Shown: one piece after another, positions 1 to 9,700 of the stretch
Layout of the letters: every line of letters begins with the position of its first letter
How positions within the stretch are numbered: position 1 is the first letter of the stretch
Assembly (NCBI GenBank): GCA_002084765.1
Contig: NBMB01000059.1
Location: forward strand, 1-17,591
Direction of reading: 5' to 3'
Source: Candidatus Cloacimonetes bacterium 4572_55
GTDB lineage: Bacteria > 4572-55
Length of the DNA stretch: 17,591 nucleotides
Translations under genes and position numbers: made by a program
The notes under the pieces: model-generated
What the model was told of the DNA's origin: nothing
The model's input: the letters and a program-made list of their open reading frames with translations, nothing else
The model's database searches: none

Positions 1-204
1 CATTTGGATTCCGAAACTTCAATAACTTTCGATTGAGGATTATTACTAACTTTGACTAATTCCGTAAAAAAGTTCCATGAACCAGACAAAATCAATAAAT
101 TACAAGCAGAAATAAGCGCAACCGATAAGATAATAGACCAGATGGTTTATGAGCTGTATGGGCTGACAGAGAATGAGATCCAAATTGTTGAAACCAAGAA
201 ATAA
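1..204 (+). pseudogene. C-terminal remnant of an Eco57I-like N6-adenine DNA methylase / type IIG restriction enzyme
   Basis: Seen: the frame ending at the TAA of 202-204 encodes a tail containing ATDKIIDQMVYELYGLTENE followed by IQIVE. This is the characteristic extreme C-terminus of Eco57I/TaqI-like adenine-specific methylases and fused restriction-modification enzymes, which typically end in a 'D..id.lVYeLYGLTeeEI.iVe' pattern. The same frame has a TGA at 34-36, and the other two forward frames are also closed by stops within the first 60 bases. The upstream part of the gene is therefore either frameshifted or lost. The fragment is AT-rich compared with the genes to its right, which fits acquired restriction-modification DNA. 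The window starts here, so a nearly full-length gene with a single frameshift just to the left remains possible. The family call rests on the tail alone. Confidence 0.55.
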
Positions 205-324
205 TTTTGAACAATGTTCATATATAAGACGTCATATATAAATATTTATACTATTAATTGTAAATTTTTTACTGTTTTTATTTGAAATTTATGAAGAAAC
301 TTCTAAGTTAAGTAAGGGGGACAA
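205..324. other. AT-rich intergenic leader upstream of the giant phosphatase-adhesin gene
   Basis: This non-coding stretch lies between the methylase remnant and the start at 325. It is strongly AT-rich. It holds a small inverted repeat, TGAAC-AAT-GTTCA (208-220), and a GACGTC-centred imperfect palindrome (221-240). A purine-rich GGGGG run at 316-320 sits four bases before ATG and is the likely ribosome binding site. I found no convincing TTGACA/TATAAT pair. A promoter for the following gene is expected here but cannot be placed. Confidence 0.4.
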
Positions 325-3300
325 ATGATTTTTGTGCAAGTTCAAAAAAGGCGGATACAAATATCCTTCATCATCTCTTTGTTTTTATTAACAATGGGAT
401 TCCTTTCCAAATCGTGGGCGACGACCATTACTGTCAACGATCTCGCGGATAATACCACAGCCAGCGATGGCAACTGCACGCTTCGTGAGGCGATTACCAA
501 TGCCAATGGCGATACAGATGGCACAGGTGGAGATTGCGCCACCGGTTCGGGTGCGGACGTGATTCAGTTTGATGCTTCTCTAACGGGCGAAATTACGCTT
601 TCTTCGGAATTACCTATCACCAGCGACCTGACCATTACCGGTCCCGGCGCAGATCAATTACGAATCAGCGGCGATGGGGCGAACCGGATATTCAACAATA
701 CCACGGCGTCCAGCTTCTCCATATCAGGTTTGAGCCTGATTGAGGGAAACAGTGCTACTAACGACGGCGGCGCGATTCTAAACGCCGCGAGTATGATCCT
801 GACGATTCAGGATTGTAATATTTATGATAATGCAGGCACCAATGGAGGTGCTATCTATAATCAGGGGACTCTGGTCATTAGTAGGAGCGCGATTCATAAC
901 AACAGCGCGAGCGGGAATGGCGGCGGGCTTTATAGCAGTGGGAATTTGGATATGAAAAACAGCACGGTCTCCAAATCCCTGGGTGGGAGTGGCGTGTATC
1001 TTGTGGGTTCGGGGACAAATAAAATCTCGCACTGCACCATTGCGAAAAACGTTAATGGCGGTCTTTATAGCACGGTTGCTACGACTGTAAAAAATACGAT
1101 TATCTCTCATAATACAATCCTTCCAGATGTGGATGGAACAATCACATTCGCAAGTGATGGGTACAACCTAATCGGTGGAAATGCTGGGAGCAGTGCCGAT
1201 TTTAATCAAACTGGAGATCAGGTCGATGTGGATTCGAAGTTGGGGGGGTTGCAGGATAATGGCGGCTCCACGCCAACGCATGGATTGCTCCCCGGAAGCC
1301 CGGCTATTGACTCGGGCGTTGACACTGATATTGATAGCAGCCCGGTGAATACTGATCAGCGGGGAGAACCCAGATCTTATGATAATCCCGACTACACCAA
1401 CGGCGGCGGGGGTGCTCACGATATTGGCGCGTGTGAGTATCAGTTGGAGGTAGATTTTGCCTGGTGCGGCGCGGCGACCCCGACCACCGCGACTGTCAAA
1501 GCTCGCATCAGCGCAGAGGGAAGCGCGGTTAATCTGATCTTAAGCCAAAATAACGACCTAAGCTCCCCGGATGCGACGATCTTACTCACGGTCGTCAACA
1601 ACATCGTCACGGCTGAGTTGACGGGTCTGTCGCCGGATACCCATTATTACTATGGGTTAGAGATAGCCGGCGTTGTGGATGATCGAAAGATCGGCGAATT
1701 TTCTACCGTTCCGCTGGAGGGTCCCGCTTCCTTTAAATTTGCTTTTTCCTGTGGCGACAAAAATTATTCAGATCATCCGGTGTTTGCGGAAATAGCCAAC
1801 ACCAATCCCAGTTTTTTTATCAATACTGGCGACCTGTTTTACGCGGACATCACGACCAATGACCAAAGTCTATACAGAGACGCGTATCACAACATTCTTT
1901 GTTCCGAACGGCAGGCGGCTCTTTACCGGCGTGTATCCATGGCGTATATGTGGGACGATCACGATTACGCTGATAACAACAGCGATTCAACTGCGGTGGG
2001 CAGGGAGGCGGCTCGTCATGTGTACCAGGAGTATACGCCGCATTACCCACTCCCGGCAGGCACGGGCAATACGCCGATATATCAGGCGTTTACCGTAGGT
2101 CGGGTGCGTTTTATCCTGACCGATTTGCGCTCAGTCAGTTCACCGGATGCCAATTCGACTGACGCAGGCAATACCAAGATGGGCGCGGCTCAAAAATCCT
2201 GGTTCAAGCAAGAACTGCTGAACGCCAACCGAGTCTATCCGATCATTGTCTGGGTCAGTTCCGTCACCTGGATTGCGAATGAGAATACGGCGGAATGCAC
2301 AGGCTCCCCTTATTGCGATCATTGGGGCGGATATGATGTGGAGCGGCGGGAGATTGCAGACTTCATCAAAGATAACGATATAAAAGGCATGGTCATGCTC
2401 AATGGCGACGCGCACATGGTGACGATCGACAGTGGTGCGAACAGCGATTACGCCAGCGGAACCGGCGCGGCTTTCCCTGTCATGCAGGCAGGGGCTTTGG
2501 ATCAGGTTGGGTCGTTGAAAGGCGGACCCTTTAGCGAATTAACTTTCCTCAATGATCCCAACCCGACAGGCTCGCCCCCTTTTGATGGGCAGTTCGGCGT
2601 GATGGATATTACCGACAATAATGGGGCGCAGATTTGCTTTGATTGGACGGGTTATAATGTGGACAAGGATACTCACGCCTTGTCCACGCTGATCACCCAG
2701 AACTTCTGTATCTCGGTTCCGGTGACAATCGGTAATTTTGTCTGGTTAGACCACAATCGGGATGGTGTCCAGGGCGGAGGCGAGACAGGTATCGATAATA
2801 TCGTGGTTCGGCTGTATGATGATAGCAACGTTCTGCAAGATACCACTCTGACCGACGCGCAAGGAAAATATCAATTCTTGGTAGACGCTGGGACATACTA
2901 CCTTGAGGTTGTTAAACCAGGCGGGTATGGGTTCACAACCCAGGACGCCGCGGCGGACGGACTGGACAGCGACGTGGACTCGAGTACTGGACGGACGAAT
3001 CCTATCAATTTTACCAGCGGAACTGTGGACACGACATTAGACGCGGGTCTGACCCAGGATGTAATGATCGGCGATTTTGTCTGGATAGATTCGGATGCAA
3101 ACGGCGAGTTCGATAGCGGTACGGAAAATGCCCTTGCCGGCGTTACAGTGCAACTATACGATCAGACCGGATCGACCTTGATCGGTTCGCCAGTCACGAC
3201 TCTGAGCGATGGCAGCTATCAGATTGCGGTTACTCCGGGTTCCTATCGACTCAAGTTCGAGAAAGCTGGCTATCGCGTCAGCCCTTTGATCCAAACTGGG

Positions 3301-6300
3301 GATAACAGCAATCACGCAGACCCGACGACCGGTATGACGTCGGTTTTTACCGCGTCTTTCGGCGGGACAATAGACACGCTCGACGTGGGCATGTATGAGA
3401 CTGGAGAGATAAGCGGACTTGTCTGGCATGACAAGAATTACGACGGGATTCAGGATACGCTCGAGCCGGGATTAAACGACATAACGGTGTATCTTTTTCA
3501 AGATCGAGACCTTGATGGGATCGCGGAACCAACCGGAGACGATAGCCCTTCGCTCTCCCAGATCGGTACCGCGGACCATGGAGGCGCGGGACATTACCAA
3601 TTCTCGAGCTTGGATCCGGGTCGCTATTTTATCTATTTGAACCCGCCGGAAACTTTCCTGTTCAGCCCTCAAAATCAGAGCACGGATGATGAGGACAGCG
3701 ATTGCGACCCCGATAGCGGCTCGACTGCCGTCATAGTTTTGATCGGCGGAGGGACTGAATCAGATTGGGATTGCGGTTTTTATAGGATACAGGATTTCGG
3801 CGACGCGCCTTCTCCCTATCCCACTTTGTTGCAAGATGACGGCGCGCGGCATCTGATTTCAGATAGCTTGCGATTTGGGAACTCACCCGCGGACAACGAT
3901 GATATCGACAGCGAAATGGACGGCCAACCCCACGCCTTGTCTCAGGGAGACGACGCGGACGGTAACGATGATGAGCACGGAGTCCTGGATCCAAACAGTC
4001 TCTATCTTGCCGAAGGGGGAGCGGTTTCGATCGGGCTGGAGATCGACAATGATTTTCCTCAAACCGCGTATGTCGTGGGCTGGATCGATTATAATCAAAA
4101 TCGCGCCTGGAGCGTGGTCCATGAGCAGTCCAATGTGCAAAGCATATCCCAAGGGGGCGGAAATATCAATCTTACTTTCCCGCCTGTGCCGAATAACCCG
4201 CCTGACACAACGTTTATGCGTATCCGTCTGAGTTCCAGAAACGACCTTTCTTCAATCGGAGAAGCTCCAGATGGAGAGGTCGAGGATTATCAGGTTATTA
4301 TCAATCGAAAGCCGACCCTTATATCCCTATCAAGCGACAATGTGGACGAAGGTCAGCCGGCTGGAACTATGGTGGGTATTCTGAGCGCGACCGATCCTGA
4401 CACAAGCGACCTCCATACCTTTGCAATAGTGACGTCCGGCGTTCCATTTTCCATCCAAAATGGCAATGAATTGATAACGACTGACATGCTGGACGCCCAG
4501 ATTTACCCGATCGTCATACAGGCTACAGACAACGGAACTCCCTTCACCCAATATGAACAGACATTTTCGATCACGGTCAACGGGGTCAACAACCCGCCTG
4601 TCATCTGGCTGAATGGGGAGGAAAATTCTGCGAACTGGGCGGCTCAGCAGGTGAACGAGGACGACTCGTTGGCGTTTTTTGCCGCCAATACCAATCATAT
4701 AAGCGTGTCTGATCCGGACGCGGGATCGGGTTCTCTGAGCATGACGCTGACAGCTTTGCACGGCGACTTATCTCTTGTCAATACCCATGGCTTGGATGGC
4801 TACGCGGGCGACAATACGAGTCAGTTGAGCTTGATTGGTCCCATAGGATCCGCTATTGAAGGATTGAACCACGCGCTGGATGGAGCGATCTATCAACCTG
4901 ATCCGGACTACAACGGCGTTGATACGTTGGTTATGTACATAAATGACAACGGTCACAGCGGTCCCGGCGTAACCTCGCCCCAGACAGATCTTGATACGCT
5001 CTACATGACGATTGATCCGGTGAACGACGCGCCGTCGTTTACCGCAATCGATCCGCCTGGCGTTCTTGAAAACAGTGGCGAGGCGACTATCACCGGGTGG
5101 GCGACCTTTGACGCGGGTCCTGATGATGAAGACGCGAGTCAGGCGGCTTTAGCATATACGGTCAGCAATGTGGGCAATACCGCTCTGTTCTCTGTGAGTC
5201 CGGCTGTGGATGCCAATGGCAATTTGACCTATACGCCTGCCCTTAACTTGAACGGCACATCAACGTATAACGTGACTGTGCAGGATAATGGCGGAATTTC
5301 CAATAGTGGAGTCGATACGTCGTATGTTCAAACATTCATGATCACGGTCAATACTTCCCAGAGTATCCCGCTTCTTCCGCCGGATCAAACCTCTGGTTGG
5401 GGCTGGATTTCATCTTATATCGATCCGGCTAATCCTAATATCACGAGCATTTGGTCGCAAATTGAGAATATGAATATTGTGCAAGACCTTTACGGATTCT
5501 ATATCCCAGGTCTGATCGACATGCTTGGCAATTGGAACATATCGACGATGTATATGGTCAATGCGGGCGGCGGAACCCTGCAACTCGTTGGCTCCCAGAT
5601 CATCCCAGCCACAACGCCTATTTATTTGAACCAGGGCTGGAACTGGATCGCCTACTACCCCGTCACATCGGACAGCGCGCACACGGCATTGGCTTCAATT
5701 TGGAATAATCTCGTCTATGCCGACGATTATGGGAGTGGTCTCTGCATTCCCGATAATGGGATCAACATGTTGGTAATGGGCCCGGGTCAAGGCTACCGCG
5801 TGTATGTAAGCGAGGCAGACACCCTGATCTATCCCGATGGCTCCAGCCGAGGCGACGCGCCAGAACTGCCTGTGGTTACGGAAACTGTGCATTTCGATTT
5901 CCATGAATCGCATTATTATTATCCGGTCCTATTTGTAGATAACTCCATTGAAGAACTGGACTTGGCAATAGGTGACGAGGTGGCTCTTTTTGCCCAACGG
6001 GACGGTGAGCCATTCTGCGTTGGTGCTTCGGTCTGGCAAGGCGAGATTCCATTTACCATAAGCGGCTGGGCAAACGATCCCATGACGGATGAGAAAGATG
6101 GATACACTGCTGGAGAGCCGATTCTGATACGATCCTGGACTGCGACCGACGATCAGGAAAGCGACCTGCCGGTCATCTTCGAGGACGATCACTCAACGTA
6201 TGAGTCTGCTATATATTCCATTGCTTCAGTCGATCTGGACGCCCTGGGGACTGACGACGATGTGGCAAGTTACGAATTTATGCTGGAGCAAAACCGCCCT

Positions 6301-6549
6301 AATCCGTTCAATCCATGTACAACGATTCAATATGAGATCCCGCGAGCCAGCCTGGTCACGTTGTCTATTTACAACATCAACGGGCAGCTGATCCGCACTC
6401 TGGTGAACAAAAAGCAGTCCCCCGGATCGCATCATGTTGTGTGGGACGCCCAGAACAATACCGGTCGCAAAGTCACTTCCGGCGTCTATTTTTATCGTTT
6501 GGAAACATCGGACTCATCCGCGAATAAGCGGATGGTATTGTTGCGTTAG
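325..6549 (+). CDS. Giant secreted mosaic protein: CSLREA/beta-helix, PhoD-type phosphatase, SdrD-B, GEVED and cadherin-like domains, type IX-like sorting tail
   Basis: This 2074-residue exported protein has a signal peptide at residues 1-32 (KRR, hydrophobic core, cleavage near SWA-T). Domains in order: CSLREA motif (CTLREA, 51-56); Gly/Asn-rich beta-helix (~95-265) ending in a choice-of-anchor-Q-like segment (LLPGSPAIDSG, ~321); PhoD N-terminal beta-domain (~375-469); PhoD-like metallophosphatase (~470-795) with SCGD (475-478), NTGD (D503), WDDHD (543-547) and NGDAH (693-697), the usual metal-ligand blocks; three SdrD-B-like repeats (~800-1151); GEVED domain (~1156-1328); three cadherin-like domains (~1330-1678); a paired GWxWI module (~1685-1840); an extra beta-domain (~1843-1975); and a FlgD-like sorting tail (1983-2074). 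Family knowledge: PhoD enzymes hydrolyse phosphomono- and diesters. Inferred: a cell-surface or released phosphatase on an adhesin-like scaffold. The start is preceded by a G-rich ribosome binding site. A start at Met24 would destroy the signal peptide. Confidence 0.9.
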   Translation: MIFVQVQKRRIQISFIISLFLLTMGFLSKSWATTITVNDLADNTTASDGNCTLREAITNANGDTDGTGGDCATGSGADVIQFDASLTGEITLSSELPITSDLTITGPGADQLRISGDGANRIFNNTTASSFSISGLSLIEGNSATNDGGAILNAASMILTIQDCNIYDNAGTNGGAIYNQGTLVISRSAIHNNSASGNGGGLYSSGNLDMKNSTVSKSLGGSGVYLVGSGTNKISHCTIAKNVNGGLYSTVATTVKNTIISHNTILPDVDGTITFASDGYNLIGGNAGSSADFNQTGDQVDVDSKLGGLQDNGGSTPTHGLLPGSPAIDSGVDTDIDSSPVNTDQRGEPRSYDNPDYTNGGGGAHDIGACEYQLEVDFAWCGAATPTTATVKARISAEGSAVNLILSQNNDLSSPDATILLTVVNNIVTAELTGLSPDTHYYYGLEIAGVVDDRKIGEFSTVPLEGPASFKFAFSCGDKNYSDHPVFAEIANTNPSFFINTGDLFYADITTNDQSLYRDAYHNILCSERQAALYRRVSMAYMWDDHDYADNNSDSTAVGREAARHVYQEYTPHYPLPAGTGNTPIYQAFTVGRVRFILTDLRSVSSPDANSTDAGNTKMGAAQKSWFKQELLNANRVYPIIVWVSSVTWIANENTAECTGSPYCDHWGGYDVERREIADFIKDNDIKGMVMLNGDAHMVTIDSGANSDYASGTGAAFPVMQAGALDQVGSLKGGPFSELTFLNDPNPTGSPPFDGQFGVMDITDNNGAQICFDWTGYNVDKDTHALSTLITQNFCISVPVTIGNFVWLDHNRDGVQGGGETGIDNIVVRLYDDSNVLQDTTLTDAQGKYQFLVDAGTYYLEVVKPGGYGFTTQDAAADGLDSDVDSSTGRTNPINFTSGTVDTTLDAGLTQDVMIGDFVWIDSDANGEFDSGTENALAGVTVQLYDQTGSTLIGSPVTTLSDGSYQIAVTPGSYRLKFEKAGYRVSPLIQTGDNSNHADPTTGMTSVFTASFGGTIDTLDVGMYETGEISGLVWHDKNYDGIQDTLEPGLNDITVYLFQDRDLDGIAEPTGDDSPSLSQIGTADHGGAGHYQFSSLDPGRYFIYLNPPETFLFSPQNQSTDDEDSDCDPDSGSTAVIVLIGGGTESDWDCGFYRIQDFGDAPSPYPTLLQDDGARHLISDSLRFGNSPADNDDIDSEMDGQPHALSQGDDADGNDDEHGVLDPNSLYLAEGGAVSIGLEIDNDFPQTAYVVGWIDYNQNRAWSVVHEQSNVQSISQGGGNINLTFPPVPNNPPDTTFMRIRLSSRNDLSSIGEAPDGEVEDYQVIINRKPTLISLSSDNVDEGQPAGTMVGILSATDPDTSDLHTFAIVTSGVPFSIQNGNELITTDMLDAQIYPIVIQATDNGTPFTQYEQTFSITVNGVNNPPVIWLNGEENSANWAAQQVNEDDSLAFFAANTNHISVSDPDAGSGSLSMTLTALHGDLSLVNTHGLDGYAGDNTSQLSLIGPIGSAIEGLNHALDGAIYQPDPDYNGVDTLVMYINDNGHSGPGVTSPQTDLDTLYMTIDPVNDAPSFTAIDPPGVLENSGEATITGWATFDAGPDDEDASQAALAYTVSNVGNTALFSVSPAVDANGNLTYTPALNLNGTSTYNVTVQDNGGISNSGVDTSYVQTFMITVNTSQSIPLLPPDQTSGWGWISSYIDPANPNITSIWSQIENMNIVQDLYGFYIPGLIDMLGNWNISTMYMVNAGGGTLQLVGSQIIPATTPIYLNQGWNWIAYYPVTSDSAHTALASIWNNLVYADDYGSGLCIPDNGINMLVMGPGQGYRVYVSEADTLIYPDGSSRGDAPELPVVTETVHFDFHESHYYYPVLFVDNSIEELDLAIGDEVALFAQRDGEPFCVGASVWQGEIPFTISGWANDPMTDEKDGYTAGEPILIRSWTATDDQESDLPVIFEDDHSTYESAIYSIASVDLDALGTDDDVASYEFMLEQNRPNPFNPCTTIQYEIPRASLVTLSIYNINGQLIRTLVNKKQSPGSHHVVWDAQNNTGRKVTSGVYFYRLETSDSSANKRMVLLR
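2722..3789 (+). repeat. Three consecutive SdrD-B-like domain repeats within the phosphatase-adhesin
   Basis: Each unit opens with a related motif: IGNFVWLDHNRDGVQ (from residue ~800), IGDFVWIDSDANGEFD (~913) and ISGLVWHDKNYDGIQD (~1027). Each is about 110-125 residues and includes a 'YxF/YxI...G.Y.L' core. These are Ca-binding Ig-like B-repeats known from SdrD-type surface proteins. The Asp-rich DxNxDG loops are the expected calcium sites. The units are diverged from each other at protein level, so they are old duplications. Their likely role is as a rigid stalk between the phosphatase and the downstream domains. Confidence 0.8.
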
Positions 6550-6591
6550 TAACCCAGATATTCGAAAAACCTACAGCTTCCTCAAATCACT

Positions 6592-6627
6592 CCTGGCAGA
6601 TCGCAATGATCTGTCAGGTTTTTTTTT
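6592..6627 (+). terminator. Intrinsic terminator after the phosphatase-adhesin gene
   Basis: An 11-bp stem (6592-6602 pairing with 6608-6618, one G-U wobble) has a 5-base loop (GCAAT) and is followed by nine consecutive T residues (6619-6627). It lies 43 bp after the stop at 6549. This makes the upstream gene a transcription unit separate from the C25 gene. Confidence 0.9.
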
Positions 6628-6636
6628 AACATTGTT

Positions 6637-6665
6637 TTGACAATTGCCGCGTCGCATATTATATT
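6637..6665 (+). promoter_or_regulatory. Sigma-70-type promoter of the C25-family gene
   Basis: A perfect TTGACA (6637-6642) is followed after 17 bases by TATATT (6660-6665). It lies immediately after the terminator of the previous gene. Transcription would start near 6672 and leave a leader of about 125 bases before the ATG at 6797. A second promoter of the same form occurs at 15055-15082, so this host appears to use an E. coli-like housekeeping consensus and not the Bacteroidetes TTTG/TANNTTTG type. Confidence 0.7.
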
Positions 6666-6778
6666 AACAGAGTTCCCGTAGATTTCGCTGATTATACGGA
6701 GTGCGATGATTATTAAATAACTAAAATTTCTAACCTCTAACTGATCGAATCCTGTGTTTTTTTAGTCCCAAATCCTTT

Positions 6779-6787
6779 AAAGGAGGA
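6779..6787 (+). promoter_or_regulatory. Strong Shine-Dalgarno of the C25-family gene
   Basis: AAAGGAGGA ends nine bases before the ATG at 6797, which fixes that start. The site overlaps a 10-bp palindrome, CCTTTAAAGG (6775-6784), that could partly sequester it in the leader RNA. Confidence 0.75.
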
Positions 6788-6796
6788 TACATTCCG

Positions 6797-9700
6797 ATGA
6801 AGAGAGTTGTTTTTTTTGCGATTTTCTTATTTTTTGTCCCTATCTTCATTTCCAGCCTCTGGGCTTCCGCTCTCCCAACAGCGGAATGGATATCGTTACG
6901 AGCGGAATTCGAGCAGCAATCCGCTCCGCAGATGACTGTCTTTGGATATGACGATTCCCAAACAACGATAGACTTCGAGCTTCCCGGCTTGACGTCGAGT
7001 TTGATGATTGAGAGCCAAGGCGATTTTCACGCGTTATCCGCGCCGCTGACCGGCTTCACCAATGAAATTGGCAAGCCTGACCTGCCTGTTTTTTCAAAAT
7101 TTGTCGTGATCCCTGCAACTGGCGGAGCCACCGCAGAAATAATCTATACCGAGACCGAGGTCTTCCAAGACGTTCGGATATTTCCGACGCAAGAACCGGT
7201 TCCAGAAGGTGAGACCCGGACGGATTTCATTATGGATCACGAATTTTACCAAACCCATAACCAACTCTACCCTCAAGAAATCGTGAAAACAGGCGAACCG
7301 GTCGTGATGCGTGATTTCCGACTGGCACAGATCGTGGTGCAACCTGTTCAGTACAATCCGGCAACCAAAGAGCTGGTCGTCCATCATCACATCCAGATAC
7401 GGGTCAGTTATGAGGGATCAAACCCGGCACCTCGTCGAGGGATCATCTCAGCAGCTTGGGACCCGGTCTACCGAGCGACGATCTGCAATTATGACCAAAT
7501 TCGGGAGGGCAGAGATCTGACATACGGCTCATATTTGATTTTAACGCCGAACAACCAGTCTGTACTACCCTATCTTGAGCTTTTTGCCGAGTGGAAACAC
7601 CGCTCCGGTTGGGACACCCGGATTGTTCAGTTGTCCGAAATCGGCTCGAATCCCTCCAGTTATCAGATTAAAAGCTATATCCAAGATGCATACGACAATT
7701 GGGACGTTCCTCCAGAGTATGTGCTTCTGGTAGGCGACGAGGACAGCAGCCCGGTTGGTCAGATGCCCGACTATTCCTATGGCGGATACACATCGGATCA
7801 TCAATATAGCACGGTGGACGGCAACGACTATCTGGCGGATATTTTTGTGGGACGCGCGTCCGTGGATAATATCAACGAATTAGGTGCTTATATGGCAAAA
7901 ACTTTGACTTATGAGCAAACGCCTTTTATGGAGGATGGCGGCGCATGGTTTAAACGAGCCACAATGGTAGCGTGCGCAGGCTGCGGCGGTCCCCAGGTGG
8001 TTACGCCGGTCTTGACATGCAATTGGGTGCGAGAAAAATTGCTCCGCCACCGTTATACACAAGTTGATACGTTCTACGACGGTTGGCAAGGCGGCTATCC
8101 GAGCGCGTCTCAAATATCCGCGTCCATTAGCGACGGGAGAGGCATTGTCAATTATCGAGGTTGGGCGGGTCCCAGCGGCTGGTATAATCCCTCCTATAAC
8201 TTGTCGAACATATATGGTTTAAACAACGGCTGGCAAACGGGCATTATGACCAGCATCGTATGCGGCACCGGACAGTTTGGTAGCTATGAAGACCCCTGCT
8301 TTGGAGAGGCATGGATTCGCGCTGGCTCCTCCACACAGCCAAAAGGCGGGATCATTTTTGGCGGCGCAAGCGATACAAATACCCACACACGCTGGAACAA
8401 CCCAATCACAATCGGCTTCTATTATGGATTGTTCGAGGAAGGTATGACCACATTCGGGCAATGTTTTGTGCGTGGGAAACTGAACCAATTTTTTGGTTTC
8501 CCAAACGATAATCAGCCAGGCGGCACCATCCAGCAATACCACAATACCTATAATGTGTTGGGCGATCCAGGTGTTTCCATTTTCACAGAAATCCCAACCA
8601 CATTTGACGCGGAATATGACGCCCAGATCAATTACGGGCAGAACAGCTTTTCGGTCTCAGTCGCTTCCCAAGGAGCACCTGTCCAGGAAGCGTGGGTCGT
8701 GCTTTGGAAAGAGTCCGGCGGCGTTGACGACGTGTTCGAGCAGGTGATGACAGACGAGAATGGACAAGCTACGCTGATGATCAGTCCGCAATCTGCCGGC
8801 ACAATGAAATTGACGATCCACAAGCACAATTTTATCCCACTCCAAGACGACATCCAAATCTCGCAGGGCGATTATGTCGTAGGCGTCACGGACTGGACCG
8901 CGGATGGAGACGGCGTGATCAATCCGGGCGAGACCGTCGAGATGACAGTCACAGCCAAAAATTTTGGCTCCACCAGTCTCAGTAATGTGACAGCGACTGT
9001 CAATTCTATGACAGAGTGGGCGGAAATAACGCAGATTGATCTGACATTCGGCAATATCGAAACGAATCAGACTGCGCAAGCCTCTTTCTCGTTTTCTGTT
9101 CCGGCTCATGCGATGAATCGCGACAAGATTCAGTTCGATTTTATATTTTCCGACGATCAGAGCCGTCAATGGGAAGGCGCAATCTTGGAAAACGTCAATG
9201 CCTTCCACTTGTCTGTGAAACGAATTGTCAGCTCCAATATTGATCCTGGAGAGACTGGAGATTTGATTGTTGAATTGCAGAATAATGGCTCGGTATCAGG
9301 TCAATCCCTCTCGATGGAGCTGGAGTCTACATCCAGTTTGGTCTTTGTGCAAGATGGGACGAGCAGTTTTGGCACAATCCAACCCGGCGGTACCCAGACC
9401 AATTCCGAAAATCCCTTTTCCATATCGGTCAGCCCGGAAGTTCTGCAAGGGATGCAATTTAATATGAAATTCACCGCGACCGACGGATCGGGTTATAGCC
9501 ATGAGTTTTACTATCCGATCCAATTTGGAGATATGGAGGATCAAAATGCGATTGTGGGTCCCGATGCGTATGGCTATTACGCGTATGACAACGCGGATTC
9601 CGATCCAGTCGGCACAACCTACGAATGGGTCGAGATCGCCACTCAGGAGGGCGGACCCGGGACAGTGATCCTCGGGTTGGGCGACGACGATACCCGATCC

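Noticed and set aside
3875-4231. Long overlapping open frames on both strands inside the two giant genes and the lipoprotein genes
   Set aside because: They lie wholly within well-supported domain-coding frames, have low-complexity or Arg/Ile-rich composition, and lack ribosome binding sites.
325-6549. Phosphatase-adhesin as a misassembled fusion of two genes
   Set aside because: The frame is open for 2074 codons with consistent composition. One signal peptide and one sorting tail frame the whole protein, and no internal ribosome binding site with a new signal peptide is seen.
6706-6720. Four-codon upstream ORF (ATG ATT ATT AAA TAA) with GGAG four bases before it, in the C25 leader
   Set aside because: It is too short to separate from chance, has no regulatory codons, and is not paired with an attenuator-like hairpin.
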